From: Symbiodinium kawagutii
Taxonomy: Eukaryota; Sar; Dinophyceae; Suessiales; Symbiodiniaceae
Assembly (NCBI GenBank): GCA_009767595.1
Contig: VSDK01004377.1
Location: 245,701 to 309,700, forward strand
Direction: 5' to 3'
DNA length: 64,000 bases
Shown here: in pieces, positions 37,912-47,650 of the stretch
How the letters are laid out: every line of letters begins with the position of its first letter
Position numbering within the stretch: position 1 is the stretch's first letter
Notes under the pieces: model-generated
The model's database searches: none
What the model was told of the DNA's origin: nothing
What the model saw: the letters and a program-made list of their open reading frames with translations, nothing else
Program-made: the position numbers and the translations under genes

Positions 37912-40900
37912 TCATCGTGGCACCATAGGATTTGGATGTCGATGAAACGCCTCATCCACCAAAGCATTCCAGCAGAATTGGCAAACACCGTCTACTTGAG
38001 AGGGTGTCAGCTTGCTGCGAAGTGTGGGGCAGTCTTCACGAAGGTGTGCCTTGTTGCCACACTGGGGAATGAACAGTGGTCCTCTGCAAAGCTGGGAGTT
38101 CATCCAACTTGTCCTCTGGCTTAATTCTGAATTATACTTCATCTTGTTCCGTTCCAGAGCTTCGGACATGGCTCGTCCTTCGGTCTCAGCATGTTCACGT
38201 GCTTCTCTTGCATCCGTGAGTTCCTTCTCCAGTCTGCAAATTCGTCGTTCGCAAAACTGAACATACTCTTGGGTTTCGTGTTTCTTGCAAGACAACTTCC
38301 ACCATATCACCACCGCTCTGCACATGAAGAAGATGACACTCACAACCCCAATGATCATCACGATCACGGCAATCATGAGCACATAGTCAGTCACCTCATT
38401 CTCCTCATTGACATGGTCGGCTTGAGCACCCGTGGTCATCACACCCATGGCAACTACAGCTGCAATTCGAGATGCAACTGCACTGGAGTAGCCAAACGTT
38501 CTTGCCGTTGACTCATGTCGTGTTTGCTTGTCTTTCTTCTTTGCCGCAACATACTCTTCATCCTGTACCAAGCTGAGGTAGCCACTGCGCAACATAGTGA
38601 CCAGATTCTGGCGGGCTGAGATCTTGGTCATGCCGTCGGCGAGCATTCGTTCACTGCTCACCCACCTCAAGGAAGTTCGAAGTCTTTGAATCTCCTCCTT
38701 GATGCATAGGATCTCGATTCCTGCTCTCTTGTCCGCAGCACTTCCAATCCCTTCTTTCTTCAAACTGTCATAAAGGGCTTTGGCATCGATCACAATGGCT
38801 GAATCTCCACAGCTAGCTGCTGTGTCTGGCAGTGTTGGGTCAGCCTTGGGGTCAAGCATCAACGCAACCATAGTCTTGACCATCATCAACTCATCAAGGG
38901 CTGTTGCGCAGGCTTGACTTTCGGCACTCAAACTTGATCTGCAAACTCGATTGAGTTTGAATGACCTCCAACTCAAAATGCTGTATCCAACTTTCTCCCC
39001 TTTCAGGACTCTCTTCGACGTCAGAACCACAATGAAGCCTCCTTGTGAACTTCCATTACTTCTAACGTTGAAAGCTGCATCGGAGTAACACAGAAAACAT
39101 AGATCATCCAGACCATCACACACCTTTCGCATGTTGATGCGGAAGTCAGCAGATTGTTTTCCAAATCGAAGAGTCTTGTTGAGGTCATGTAGCAACTCCA
39201 CTGTTGCTTTGTTAATGTTGGCAGCATTGATTGAAGTTGAGGCACTCAGAAATGGGCATCCTTGTCCAGCAGGCCATTGCAATGCTCCGATCAGGGCACG
39301 AGCCTTGGACACCTCTTTTGGAGTCAGCGTCTCCTGGGAGTTGCGTCCCTTCTCAACAGTGATGGGCATCATCTTCTTCATGTATGCCTCGAAGTCCAAT
39401 GACACCTGATCTTTCTGCTGTTGGATTCTTCCACCACAGTACACAATGTCCTGCTTTTCGGAGAGACACTGCCACTTGCCAAAGTCAAATGCCTTCTTCA
39501 ACTTGTCAATGAATGGTTGGGCCTCTTCATCGTTCATGTCCATGCTCAACAGCAAATCATCAACATGAAGGATCACGACACCAATCAACTTCCCACTTGT
39601 GTTGTACATCATGTACATGCACTTGTCCAGTCGATGGCGCACTAGCTTCAGTTGACGTAGGCGTCGATCTGCTTCTGTCCACCACAAAAGTGGAGCATCA
39701 CTCAAACCATATGCTGATTTCTTCATGCGCATATGTGTAGGACCCTTGCAACCAAGCATGGCACTGCAATCACTTGGAAGTCGAACGATGATCACTCGGT
39801 CAAACTTGGCACCTGACAGGAAAGCTGCACGAACATCACCACAGAAAATCGTCCATCCCAGAATTGGGGTGAATGCCAGTAGGATCATCTTCGAGTTCTT
39901 GTTTGCAGTTGGGCTTGTCTTCTCCAGATTGAATACATCAGGGTCTTGGTATCCACGGAGAACCAGTCTGGCCTTTGCCCGTCTCTGCAATGATCCATCG
40001 CTTCCTGGCTTCCACACGATCACCCATCTGGCTGTGACCACTCTGTCTCCTTGATCGTGTCCGAGTTGGGTGAATTCCCAAACCTGGTTCTGGAAGTAGG
40101 TTTGGAGTTCTTGTTGCTTGGCTTGAATCACCTTCTCTTTGTCCTCCAGGGACATGTGTCGCTCACTGACTTCTGCCAAGTATGTTTCATCCAACTCAAA
40201 GTCTCCATCAATCAAGTGCCACTCTTTGGGAAGTTCTGACTGAGCAATTTCAACCATATGGGCATCTTCAACGATCAACTCATCATCATCTGGAACAGGG
40301 ACATCGGCTGCAGCTCTTGCACGCTTGATCGATGGCTGAGATATCTCCGACGTTGCCTCATGCGATCTCTTGTCATCATCTTCGTCCGGTGGAGGACATT
40401 CAGGAACATCAGTTCCTGGCGAGGCGATACTTCTCGGAGACATCATTCCTTGATCACTTTGTGCTCTTTGGTACATCAGCATGGCACCAGGAAGTTCGTC
40501 CTGAGTTCGTGGTCTCTTGGAGGGTGGTGACCCAGGATCATCTCCATTGTCATCACCAGGATCATCTGGTGCAATGGAGGGCTCATAGTCGTTCATCTCA
40601 TCGTCATCCATGAGATCTTCGAAGCTGGGTTCATCACTGACCACGTCTCTGAACTGTGTGGTGCTACGTGCTCTCAAGTCCTTCAGGTCTTTCAATGCGG
40701 CTTGAAGGTCAACTGGGCGATCCATACCTGCGTCAGTGACTCCAGGACGCACTTGGTGAGGAGAGCACCTGATCAAGGAAGTTCCATGGCACAACCACAG
40801 TATCAGCTGTTTGCCATCATCATCTCTTTCTTCAGCCACGCATCTTGCTGGTCCTCTCCATTTGTTCTTCTGAAGGATTCCAGATCGCTGAATCCTCCAG

Positions 40901-43900
40901 TAGTAGCACCTTTGTCCCACGACCACTTGCTGCTTCACCTTGCGATAGTTCTGAAGCATTGCCCGCCTCAATCTCGCATCTGAATCAGCTTTCAAGAAGG
41001 CTGTCTGGGCTGCAAGTCGTTTGGACTGAACCTGATTGAAGTCCAATGGGTCATTCATGGGAGACAGACCAGGATTGAAGATACTTGACGTCAAACTGAA
41101 TGAATCCGAAGCACTTCTTCCGAGAACCCATTGTGTTGGAGTAAAGCCTCTCGTGTAACTCAGGGAATTGATTTGACCGGGGCAGTAGATGGCAGCCTCA
41201 AGCAACGTCTTGCGATCTCTTGCACCTCGATCTTCCATGTATAACTCAAGACTTCTCCGAATCACTTGGTGCTTTCGCTCAATTGATCCAATCCAATTGT
41301 GGGCCTCTGCTGGCGCTATCTCCAAGATGATGTTGTGATCGGAGCACCAGTCACGAAGGTGTTGGGCAGCAAAACCTTTGCCTTCGTCAATGCGAAGGTA
41401 CTTGGGGACGGAGAAATGCTTGATCCATCCACGTTCAATGCCCTTCACAAGGTCCACAGACTTCTCGCTCTTCATCAGTCTCAAGGCTATGTAACGAGTG
41501 GCCTGATCCATCATCGTCATCACACACAAACATCCATCATCTGTGTCAATCCATGCAGTGTCCACCATCAGTCTTTCTCCAAAGACACGAGCATTGAGAC
41601 CAGCTGCTGGAGGCACACCTGCTGGGCTCTGTCTTTTGAAACATTCAGGACAGATGTACTTCTGCGCTGCTTTCATGACGTTGTCGGTGGCCTGCACTTC
41701 CTCCAACATCTTGCACAGAACATTTGATGATGGATGACCCAGGTTCTTGCGCAACCTCATCACATAGTTCAGTGGAGCTTTTCCAACTTCACCTCGCAAC
41801 CTGGCATTCCACTCAATCACCTGGCTCTCACTTTCTGGCTGCACCTCAGCTTCGATTTCGGGAACGTCGCCTGCTCCTTCTTCTGCTTCAGCATTCGGTT
41901 CATCGGCTTCTGCATCATCCTGTCCATGCTCTTGTTCATCCTCAGAATTGTCATGGGCTGCATGAACGTGATCAACTCGCTCATCAGGTCCATCATCTGC
42001 TCGCAACAACTCAGCTAATCGACGAGCAAGAGCATCAGGGTAGTTCTCAGCCATGGCACTGCGACGTTTTCCACCTGGAGCATTTCCTTCAATGGGAACA
42101 TGAGCATGTGAGCCATCACACTGAATTGCCAAGCCATCTGCCAAGGACTTCTTTGACGTTCTGAAACATGTAGGCTTGCGAGAAGGTCCTTCTTGGCCAT
42201 ATTTATCTGGAAGAACCAATCCATACATGCACTGATCCACATACGCATCGAAGCAGATATCATCCAGACACTTCATGGCTCGGGTTTTCCATGCTCTGCT
42301 CAACCATGGATGCTCCAACGTAGCATGCCGCTGATTGCGGTACTGCTCCTGAAAGGCAACCGAGCACATAGTGAGAATCGTGTCATGATTTTCTTTTCGT
42401 TGCTCCATCAGCCTGATCTTGTACTCCTCAGACTGAGCGATGTTGAGCTCTTGAAGTGGAGACCATAGCCTGCACATCGGTGACATCAAAACTTCATCTG
42501 GCTTTTCAGCCCTCAGTCGAGCCAGAAACTTGGCACGGTGCTCACTCAGCTGGAAATCCCAGCCAGTCTGCAACGAGAAGATTTCCGTTTGAACATCCTT
42601 GTACTTCTCTAGGTGCTTGGTGGTTCTTCCTGTTCCAACAAACACTTCCCACACGACCTTCATCTTGGTCTTCTTGGAAATGTTGCCACCAACTTTGAGC
42701 ACACGATCAGCCTCATTGCACCTCTCTTGCAATCCTCGCTCCATTTTCCGAAGAACATGTGGCTGTAGTCTTCGAACATGTCCTCCACAGTCGTCCTCCT
42801 CCTTGCCACTCTCAAGAGAGTGTGTGCCACCCTGAGTGACTGCTGCAATGGGTTCAGGTGGTGCATCCAATGCACCATCAACTAGGTTGGCCTCATCCAA
42901 CAACGAACGCACACCACCGGCAATAGGATCACCAACATGATTCTCAGTATCATCAGGAATCAGAATCATCTGGGGCTCATCATGAATGCACTGTCGAATG
43001 TCCTTGCCCAGATGAAGAAGGTGTTCTCCGCGAGATCCTGAAGGAAGGTCTTCCCACTCCATCCCTGGCCATTTCATCTGTCGTCCCTTGTAGTCCACAA
43101 TCAAACCAAGCTGTTCCAACATAGGACGACCGACAAGGATGGGGGCTTCACCTTTGATCACATAAGTCAACACATCAATGCGCTTCTGGCCCATGAACAC
43201 CGGCAACATAACGCATCGGTTGGTGATCTCCTTCTGCGAGTTCCCGTACTTGAATCCTTTCTTGCACTGAAACATGGGAATGTCATGAATGGGAAAGCCA
43301 TTCTCCAGAAGGAACCGAAGGTACTTCCGAATCTGCCATGCACTGCCCAAGACTGCTGCTGCACCTCCATCTTGCATCGCGGTGTCATCGCAGTCAAAGT
43401 CCGTCTCCTCAGTGGCAATGTTGAACGTGTTCTCTGCCTCAGTGACCATGCTGACTGCAGACTCATCATCCATCTTTCGCTTCTTGTCCTGGGGTGGCAT
43501 TGGACAGTTGCGCGCCCAATGTCCAGCATTTCCACATCTGAGACATAACTGTTTACCAAGGGCAGCTGCAGCTCTGGCTCGTGGATTCGGAGCCTTTCCA
43601 GATCCCTTCGAACTACTCGGAGAGCTCGGAGATGTCTTGCCCTTCGACTTCTGCTTGCCTTTTCCTCGTCCCTTGCCGCGAGCAGGAGAGGATGATGGAC
43701 TGTGTGGCATCTGATTCGGCATCATGGCGACCACCGGGAAGAAGCCACGAGATGTTCTCATAGCATTCAGACGAGCCTTCGCATCCTGATAATTCGCAAG
43801 CACATGGTCGTACTCATCCACGTCGTACACGGAGTCATTGGGCTCAGTGAGGAAGGCCTCGTCCTCGTAGTAGTCCTGCCCTTCGTCGATCCACTCATCA

Positions 43901-44655
43901 TCATCACCATCTTCCTGCACCATCACTGAGGATAGGTCATTGTACGCAACATCATCCGTTCCAGTCCACTCATAGTAGGGTTCATCTTCTTGCCAGTAAG
44001 CCTGAGTTGTCCGTCCTGCAGCTCGAGACCAGCGTTGTTCCAGCTTTGAATCTTGCCCCAGAATGAAACTCATCGACTTCATGACCTCTTCGATTGTAAG
44101 TCCTGATACCCCAGTGTTGGTCAGAATCAGTTGTCGTTGCTCACGTGTAATCCCTGAACGCCTCAAGAACCACCATGCACGCACTTTATCCGGCAGATCC
44201 ACCGCGTGTGTGACTTGCAAACGTCGTTCTGCTCGTGTGTAATCGTTCATGTATTCTTGCAGAGTCTGATTCGGTTTGCGTTGCAATGTCACGAAGTACT
44301 GCTCGAAGTCGTCTGGCAGCTCTGTCAGAGGATCATAGCGGAAGCCCTTGTCCAACCTGTTGAACAGTGTGGTGTATGCTTCTTGGGTGGCCATCTGCTC
44401 AATGGTCATGTCTTCGACCAGGTCCCAAGCCTTTCCCGTCATCACCGTCACCAGATTGTACACTACTTCGCTCCCACGATTTCCCAGTTCCATCTTCTTC
44501 TTGTAAATTTCACATCTCTTCCGGAATTCACGGTAGTCTTGCATTCGATTGCTGAACTGCGGAACCAAATTGTCAAGCTTCGCAGTATGCACCGTTGTCG
44601 TGGTTGCTGCATCCGATGCAGCACTTCCTCCCGGTGCAGAAAGCCCGTTCGGCAT
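37912..44655 (-). CDS. Copia gag-pol polyprotein (2247 aa)
   Basis: Order by residue: gag-like helical region ~25-220; zinc knuckle CLRCGNAGHWARNC ~371-384; protease-like region ~427-560 (MQDGGAAAVLGS, ILVGRPMLEQLGLIVDY); extra methyltransferase-like segment ~668-890 (EVFVGTGRTTKHL, SPMCRLWSPL); integrase ~990-1200 with H-C-C zinc part and D (VDTAW ~1031), D (RIDEGKGF ~1090), E (GSIERKH ~1125); reverse transcriptase ~1525-1790 (HVDDLLLSM ~1696); RNase H ~1850-1990 (YSDAAF, SAESQ, VIDAK); tail ~2040-2247. The first ATG, 41 bp inside the 5' LTR end, is taken as start. It is far longer than the ~1300-1500 aa usual for copia because of the extra segments and acidic linkers. In the cell it should form a particle, copy the RNA to DNA and integrate it. 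The protease carries DGG where D(T/S)G is expected. Confidence 0.95.
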   Translation of the reverse strand: MPNGLSAPGGSAASDAATTTTVHTAKLDNLVPQFSNRMQDYREFRKRCEIYKKKMELGNRGSEVVYNLVTVMTGKAWDLVEDMTIEQMATQEAYTTLFNRLDKGFRYDPLTELPDDFEQYFVTLQRKPNQTLQEYMNDYTRAERRLQVTHAVDLPDKVRAWWFLRRSGITREQRQLILTNTGVSGLTIEEVMKSMSFILGQDSKLEQRWSRAAGRTTQAYWQEDEPYYEWTGTDDVAYNDLSSVMVQEDGDDDEWIDEGQDYYEDEAFLTEPNDSVYDVDEYDHVLANYQDAKARLNAMRTSRGFFPVVAMMPNQMPHSPSSSPARGKGRGKGKQKSKGKTSPSSPSSSKGSGKAPNPRARAAAALGKQLCLRCGNAGHWARNCPMPPQDKKRKMDDESAVSMVTEAENTFNIATEETDFDCDDTAMQDGGAAAVLGSAWQIRKYLRFLLENGFPIHDIPMFQCKKGFKYGNSQKEITNRCVMLPVFMGQKRIDVLTYVIKGEAPILVGRPMLEQLGLIVDYKGRQMKWPGMEWEDLPSGSRGEHLLHLGKDIRQCIHDEPQMILIPDDTENHVGDPIAGGVRSLLDEANLVDGALDAPPEPIAAVTQGGTHSLESGKEEDDCGGHVRRLQPHVLRKMERGLQERCNEADRVLKVGGNISKKTKMKVVWEVFVGTGRTTKHLEKYKDVQTEIFSLQTGWDFQLSEHRAKFLARLRAEKPDEVLMSPMCRLWSPLQELNIAQSEEYKIRLMEQRKENHDTILTMCSVAFQEQYRNQRHATLEHPWLSRAWKTRAMKCLDDICFDAYVDQCMYGLVLPDKYGQEGPSRKPTCFRTSKKSLADGLAIQCDGSHAHVPIEGNAPGGKRRSAMAENYPDALARRLAELLRADDGPDERVDHVHAAHDNSEDEQEHGQDDAEADEPNAEAEEGAGDVPEIEAEVQPESESQVIEWNARLRGEVGKAPLNYVMRLRKNLGHPSSNVLCKMLEEVQATDNVMKAAQKYICPECFKRQSPAGVPPAAGLNARVFGERLMVDTAWIDTDDGCLCVMTMMDQATRYIALRLMKSEKSVDLVKGIERGWIKHFSVPKYLRIDEGKGFAAQHLRDWCSDHNIILEIAPAEAHNWIGSIERKHQVIRRSLELYMEDRGARDRKTLLEAAIYCPGQINSLSYTRGFTPTQWVLGRSASDSFSLTSSIFNPGLSPMNDPLDFNQVQSKRLAAQTAFLKADSDARLRRAMLQNYRKVKQQVVVGQRCYYWRIQRSGILQKNKWRGPARCVAEERDDDGKQLILWLCHGTSLIRCSPHQVRPGVTDAGMDRPVDLQAALKDLKDLRARSTTQFRDVVSDEPSFEDLMDDDEMNDYEPSIAPDDPGDDNGDDPGSPPSKRPRTQDELPGAMLMYQRAQSDQGMMSPRSIASPGTDVPECPPPDEDDDKRSHEATSEISQPSIKRARAAADVPVPDDDELIVEDAHMVEIAQSELPKEWHLIDGDFELDETYLAEVSERHMSLEDKEKVIQAKQQELQTYFQNQVWEFTQLGHDQGDRVVTARWVIVWKPGSDGSLQRRAKARLVLRGYQDPDVFNLEKTSPTANKNSKMILLAFTPILGWTIFCGDVRAAFLSGAKFDRVIIVRLPSDCSAMLGCKGPTHMRMKKSAYGLSDAPLLWWTEADRRLRQLKLVRHRLDKCMYMMYNTSGKLIGVVILHVDDLLLSMDMNDEEAQPFIDKLKKAFDFGKWQCLSEKQDIVYCGGRIQQQKDQVSLDFEAYMKKMMPITVEKGRNSQETLTPKEVSKARALIGALQWPAGQGCPFLSASTSINAANINKATVELLHDLNKTLRFGKQSADFRINMRKVCDGLDDLCFLCYSDAAFNVRSNGSSQGGFIVVLTSKRVLKGEKVGYSILSWRSFKLNRVCRSSLSAESQACATALDELMMVKTMVALMLDPKADPTLPDTAASCGDSAIVIDAKALYDSLKKEGIGSAADKRAGIEILCIKEEIQRLRTSLRWVSSERMLADGMTKISARQNLVTMLRSGYLSLVQDEEYVAAKKKDKQTRHESTARTFGYSSAVASRIAAVVAMGVMTTGAQADHVNEENEVTDYVLMIAVIVMIIGVVSVIFFMCRAVVIWWKLSCKKHETQEYVQFCERRICRLEKELTDAREAREHAETEGRAMSEALERNKMKYNSELSQRTSWMNSQLCRGPLFIPQCGNKAHLREDCPTLRSKLTPSQVDGVCQFCWNALVDEAFHRHPNPMVPR
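38300..38490 (-). other. Membrane segments in the polyprotein tail
   Basis: Two hydrophobic stretches: residues ~2058-2078 (VASRIAAVVAMGVMTTGAQA) and ~2092-2120 (VLMIAVIVMIIGVVSVIFFM), separated by an acidic loop. A charged coiled-coil-like helix follows, then CGNKAHLREDC and CQFCWNAL cysteine pairs near the C-terminus. Confidence 0.75.
41990..42655 (-). other. Methyltransferase-like insert in the polyprotein
   Basis: Between protease and integrase. WEVFVGTGRTTKHL resembles SAM-binding motif I (E.F.G.G), VLMSPMCRLWSPL resembles the SPPCQ.WS loop of C5 cytosine methyltransferases, and HATLEHPWLSRAW resembles the following E.P..S.. motif. The PC dipeptide is MC here. Cytosine methyltransferases have been reported in dinoflagellate retrotransposons; activity here is not shown. 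Confidence 0.5.
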
Positions 44656-44676
44656 TGGAACCCTTTGCGGCAGCCC

Positions 44677-44694
44677 CGGAGGGCTCCGCTACCA
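44677..44694 (-). promoter_or_regulatory. Primer-binding site, initiator-tRNA-Met type
   Basis: Element sense TGGTAGCGGAGCCCTCCG begins two bases inside the 5' LTR. It would pair with a tRNA ending GGCTCCGCTACCA, like eukaryotic initiator tRNA-Met (PBS TGGTAGCAGAGG in animals). Confidence 0.7.
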
Positions 44695-44695
44695 A

Positions 44696-44926
44696 CAACA
44701 AGAGTTGATGGTAACCTCTTGTCCACTGATGCACCCTAAGTCAGCAGTGTATATGAATGATCCAGTACCCAGCACGAAGTCACAGGCACCTTTTCCACAT
44801 GGCGTTGCCACTCAGCTGTGCGATCCCACCCGCTAATGGATGAATGGAGCCCAAGCCACATGCGCTACTGTCACATGACTGAACCCGTGGAGCTGGATGA
44901 CATCAAGTGTTGGATAACACTTCACA
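44696..44926 (-). repeat. 5' LTR of the copia element (231 bp)
   Basis: Pairs with 37,650-37,880; no mismatch found by eye. It should hold the promoter and polyadenylation signals of the element; no TATA box was clear. Confidence 0.9.
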
Positions 44927-44931
44927 ACCCC
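44927..44931. repeat. Target site duplication, right copy
   Basis: ACCCC directly after the right LTR. Confidence 0.7.
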
Positions 44932-45060
44932 TATAACTCGTAGTTAACCAACTTGGGGGGTTGTAAACTTGTAACTACTGGGGGTAGTTAAGCCAAGTTG
45001 GTAGTCAACCCAAGTTAAGCTTGTTATAAACCAACTTGGGGGATTCCCTGTTGTGTATGG
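44932..45060. repeat. AACTTGGGGG inverted-repeat cluster at the insertion site
   Basis: Several copies of ACCAACTTGGGGG, TAACTACTGGGGG and TATAAACCAACTTG in both orientations, continued on the other side of the retrotransposon (37,610-37,644). The element landed inside an older repeat. Confidence 0.6.
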
Positions 45061-45249
45061 CTTCAAGGTGAATGATGGGTTTCCTACACAGAATGATCCC
45101 GGATTGGATCCTTTCCGTGCTGTCCCATTTTGTTTTCTAAGACTTGCTTCGCAACAGTACTCCGTTTCATGTTTCCAGAATTTTCCAGAGTTTTCCAATG
45201 CTTATGCAGCAATTAAGCTACTGCTATGGTGGTACGCTGCTGTAGCTAC

Positions 45250-45350
45250 CCCAGGGCTCCCCCGTTGCCCGGCTTCCGCCCCAAGCTGAGCTGCAAACTC
45301 CAGATCTCGCGGGCGTTGGGACTCGGCCCTCGTTGCGCCTGGAGGTCATG
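45250..45350 (-). CDS. Exon of unknown protein
   Basis: AQRGPSPNAREIWSLQLSLG then RKPGNGGALG, stop TAG. Possibly the end of a coding sequence. Confidence 0.45.
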
Positions 45351-45889
45351 AATCAGCCAGGGCTTCCAGTAACCAAGGAACCAGTAAATTACCATGTGGG
45401 AAGTGGGACAGTTGCCATTTACTGGGGTCATCACTGCTAGATGATGAGGGACAACCAGTGATAACCAGTAACAACCATCTATAGTTAGCGAATTGTGAGG
45501 AAATTGGTGAAACTTTCAGACGCTTCTCTCGTCTTTTCATTGGTCACTGAGCCGTGAGTCGACCAATCAGTAGCTCAACTTTCGGATGGTGAGCGGTCAG
45601 GGAGCTCCTTCCGTTCACCAACAGTCAGAAGCCGGGAGCAGTTCATCACTCGGCAGTTCCGCAGGATGCTGGGTGCCATCGTTCAACACGCGGCTTGAAT
45701 TCTCAACACGCAACAGCTATAAACCAAAGCATCCACCAAACATACCAGCTCATTAACTAGTTTGTTTATCTTAACCATCACTGTAAGCATCACTGTAACC
45801 ATCACAGTAACCATCACTGCAAGCATATCACTATAACCATCACTACAACCATCCATCAGCCATCCATCCACCTACCCCCTCAGCACTGC

Positions 45890-46025
45890 CCGGTGAACCA
45901 CCGCCATGGCTACCACCTCGCGCCTGGTTCCAGGTGCATCGGCATCGGCCACCAGGCGTTCGCCCAGCTTCTGCCAACGACGGCGCAGGGACCGCGACAC
46001 CGGAGCCATCAGCTGAGGCGGTGAG
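45890..46025 (-). CDS. Exon of unknown protein
   Basis: After acceptor CACCGCCTCAG: LMAPVSRSLRRRWQKLGERL then VADADAPGTRREVVAMAVVH. Basic helix followed by a mixed segment. Confidence 0.5.
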
Positions 46026-46095
46026 GTCTGGCGAGCGGGTGGAGAGTTCAAACTCATGGGGGTGGGATCACTCAAGCTCATGGTTAAGGATATGG

Positions 46096-46275
46096 TTAAG
46101 GGTTGACAATGGGTTGAGATGGGTTGAGATGGGGTTGAGATGGGTTGAGATGGGTTGAGATGGGTTGAGATGGGGTTGAGATGGGTTGAGATGGGTTGAG
46201 ATGGGTTGAGATGGGTTGAGGTAGGGTTGAGATGGGTTGAGATGGGTTGAGATGGGTTGAGATGGGTTGAGGTAT
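46096..46275. repeat. GGGTTGAGAT minisatellite
   Basis: About 17 units of 10-11 bp. All three minus frames are open through it (STHLNPSQP-type repeats), which produces false ORFs. Confidence 0.95.
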
Positions 46276-46489
46276 GATAAGGAGCACAAAGTGATGCTTC
46301 AGGGTTGATTGCTTGTGGACTAAATGGTTGGTGATATATTCCGTGGTTGAGAAATGCTTTCAGATTCATGGTGGATTGTTCATCGATTCCATGATAGTTT
46401 CAACTCGTACTAGTTGGCTATGATGACGATGATTATTGGCTGATTAGTTACTCTGTGATATGTATTCACTGAGAAATCCATGTCTGATT

Positions 46490-46550
46490 CATTTTCGCAG
46501 CCTACGTTGCCCAACGGAACGTTGCCCAACTGGTGTACCGCTCGGTGAAA
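46490..46550 (-). CDS. Possible short exon
   Basis: After acceptor GTCACAG: HFTERYTSW in one frame, SISPSGTPVGQRSVGQRRL in another. Weak. Confidence 0.3.
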
Positions 46551-46581
46551 TGCTGTGACCAAGAAACCATCAAAACATGGA

Positions 46582-46591
46582 NNNNNNNNNN
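46582..46591. other. Assembly gap (10 N)
   Basis: Run of Ns. Confidence 1.
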
Positions 46592-47169
46592 TCAGCAGGA
46601 GTTAACTTGCTGATGCGTCAGTCTACACTTCCGGTTGCCAGCTAATATCTAATGGTAAGCAACCCCAGTTACAACAACAGTAGAAACCACTTACAACAAC
46701 AGTACGAACCATCTGGCTACCCACAATTTCAAAGTAACTGGAAGCATCGGGTGATACCAACAAACCAAGACCAATCAAAGAGACCAACTTTTCTATGAGT
46801 ACGAGTTTCCTAGTCCTTGGTTGGTGCGTAGTACATCAAAACGAAGAGTAATAAGAAACAAACTGACTGGTCTATGAATGGAAGTTTCCTGGTCCTTATT
46901 GTTTGATGCCCTGAAATTACGTGGAGAGCGCGGCAACTACAACTAGAAGGATGCAACATATGTTGCAACTACACGTGGTAGACTTGTTAAAGTCCGTGAT
47001 ATGCAATGAAGAATGTGTAACACAAACTCTGAGTACGATCTTCAATCAAAACAGCCGTCTGCGTCCATCTCAGAGCCAACCAACATCAAAAAAATGGTCT
47101 GACCATGAGTAGTCCTTGATCCATATCAATAAACCACCCCAGTTTGCCGGCTCAATAGCTCGTGGTTTG

Positions 47170-47266
47170 TCTCAATTTTATTATCTGCTGGATTCAATAT
47201 TGCGCTGGTCGCTGTGGTTCACCGACGCGTTATCTTGCCGACAGTCCACCACTGAGAGGACTTTGC
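47170..47266 (-). CDS. Exon of unknown protein
   Basis: After acceptor TTTCCCAG: LRKVLSVVDCRQDNASVNHS then DQRNIES. Confidence 0.5.
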
Positions 47267-47504
47267 GAAGCTGGGAAACATGGAGTTTGTCAGGAATGAA
47301 CCAACTACAGTAAGTGGAAGTGGAAGTAAGTCAAACATAATGCCTTCATGACTTGAAGAATCATCTGTTGCCGGCATGACAACAAGCCAACACCAAAGTC
47401 CATGAGAATGACCATTTGCTTTGGAACCCAAGCTGGAATTGAGTGAAACCAAATGGGTTCGCTCCTAAGGGTGGGATAGTTGGATTTCCCGGCGATCAGC
47501 ATGT

Positions 47505-47650
47505 GAGGTTCCCGACTACACCCCACCCTTGCGCCTGATGAGTACACAAATGATCCAGCAACCGCGGGTTATCTAACAAGCGCCGGGCATACCTGCGCTG
47601 CGACAGGCTGGCACAAGCGGCAACGTTTGGGAGCCATGAAGTGACTTCAT
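47505..47650 (-). CDS. Exon of unknown protein
   Basis: SWLPNVAACASLSQRRYARR then LLDNPRLLDHLCTHQAQGWG. Confidence 0.45.

Larger units (their letters stand above)
37650..44926 (-). mobile_element. Ty1/copia LTR retrotransposon, apparently intact (7,277 bp)
   Basis: Two 231-bp LTRs with no difference seen, 5-6-bp target duplication (A)ACCCC, a primer-binding site next to the 5' LTR and a single uninterrupted gag-pol ORF. Integrase lies before reverse transcriptase, the copia order. Matching LTRs and an open ORF imply a recent insertion. It is in the same orientation as the surrounding gene and seems to lie in an intron. Confidence 0.95.

Noticed and set aside
38191..44739. Many + strand ORFs of 60-177 aa over the retrotransposon
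   Set aside because: They are antisense shadows of the gag-pol ORF.
44549..44836. ORF shared with 37,605-37,790 on the + strand
   Set aside because: It is the LTR repeat read in the antisense direction.
46068..46369. Minus-strand ORFs of STHLNPSQP repeats
   Set aside because: They are translations of the GGGTTGAGAT minisatellite in all frames.
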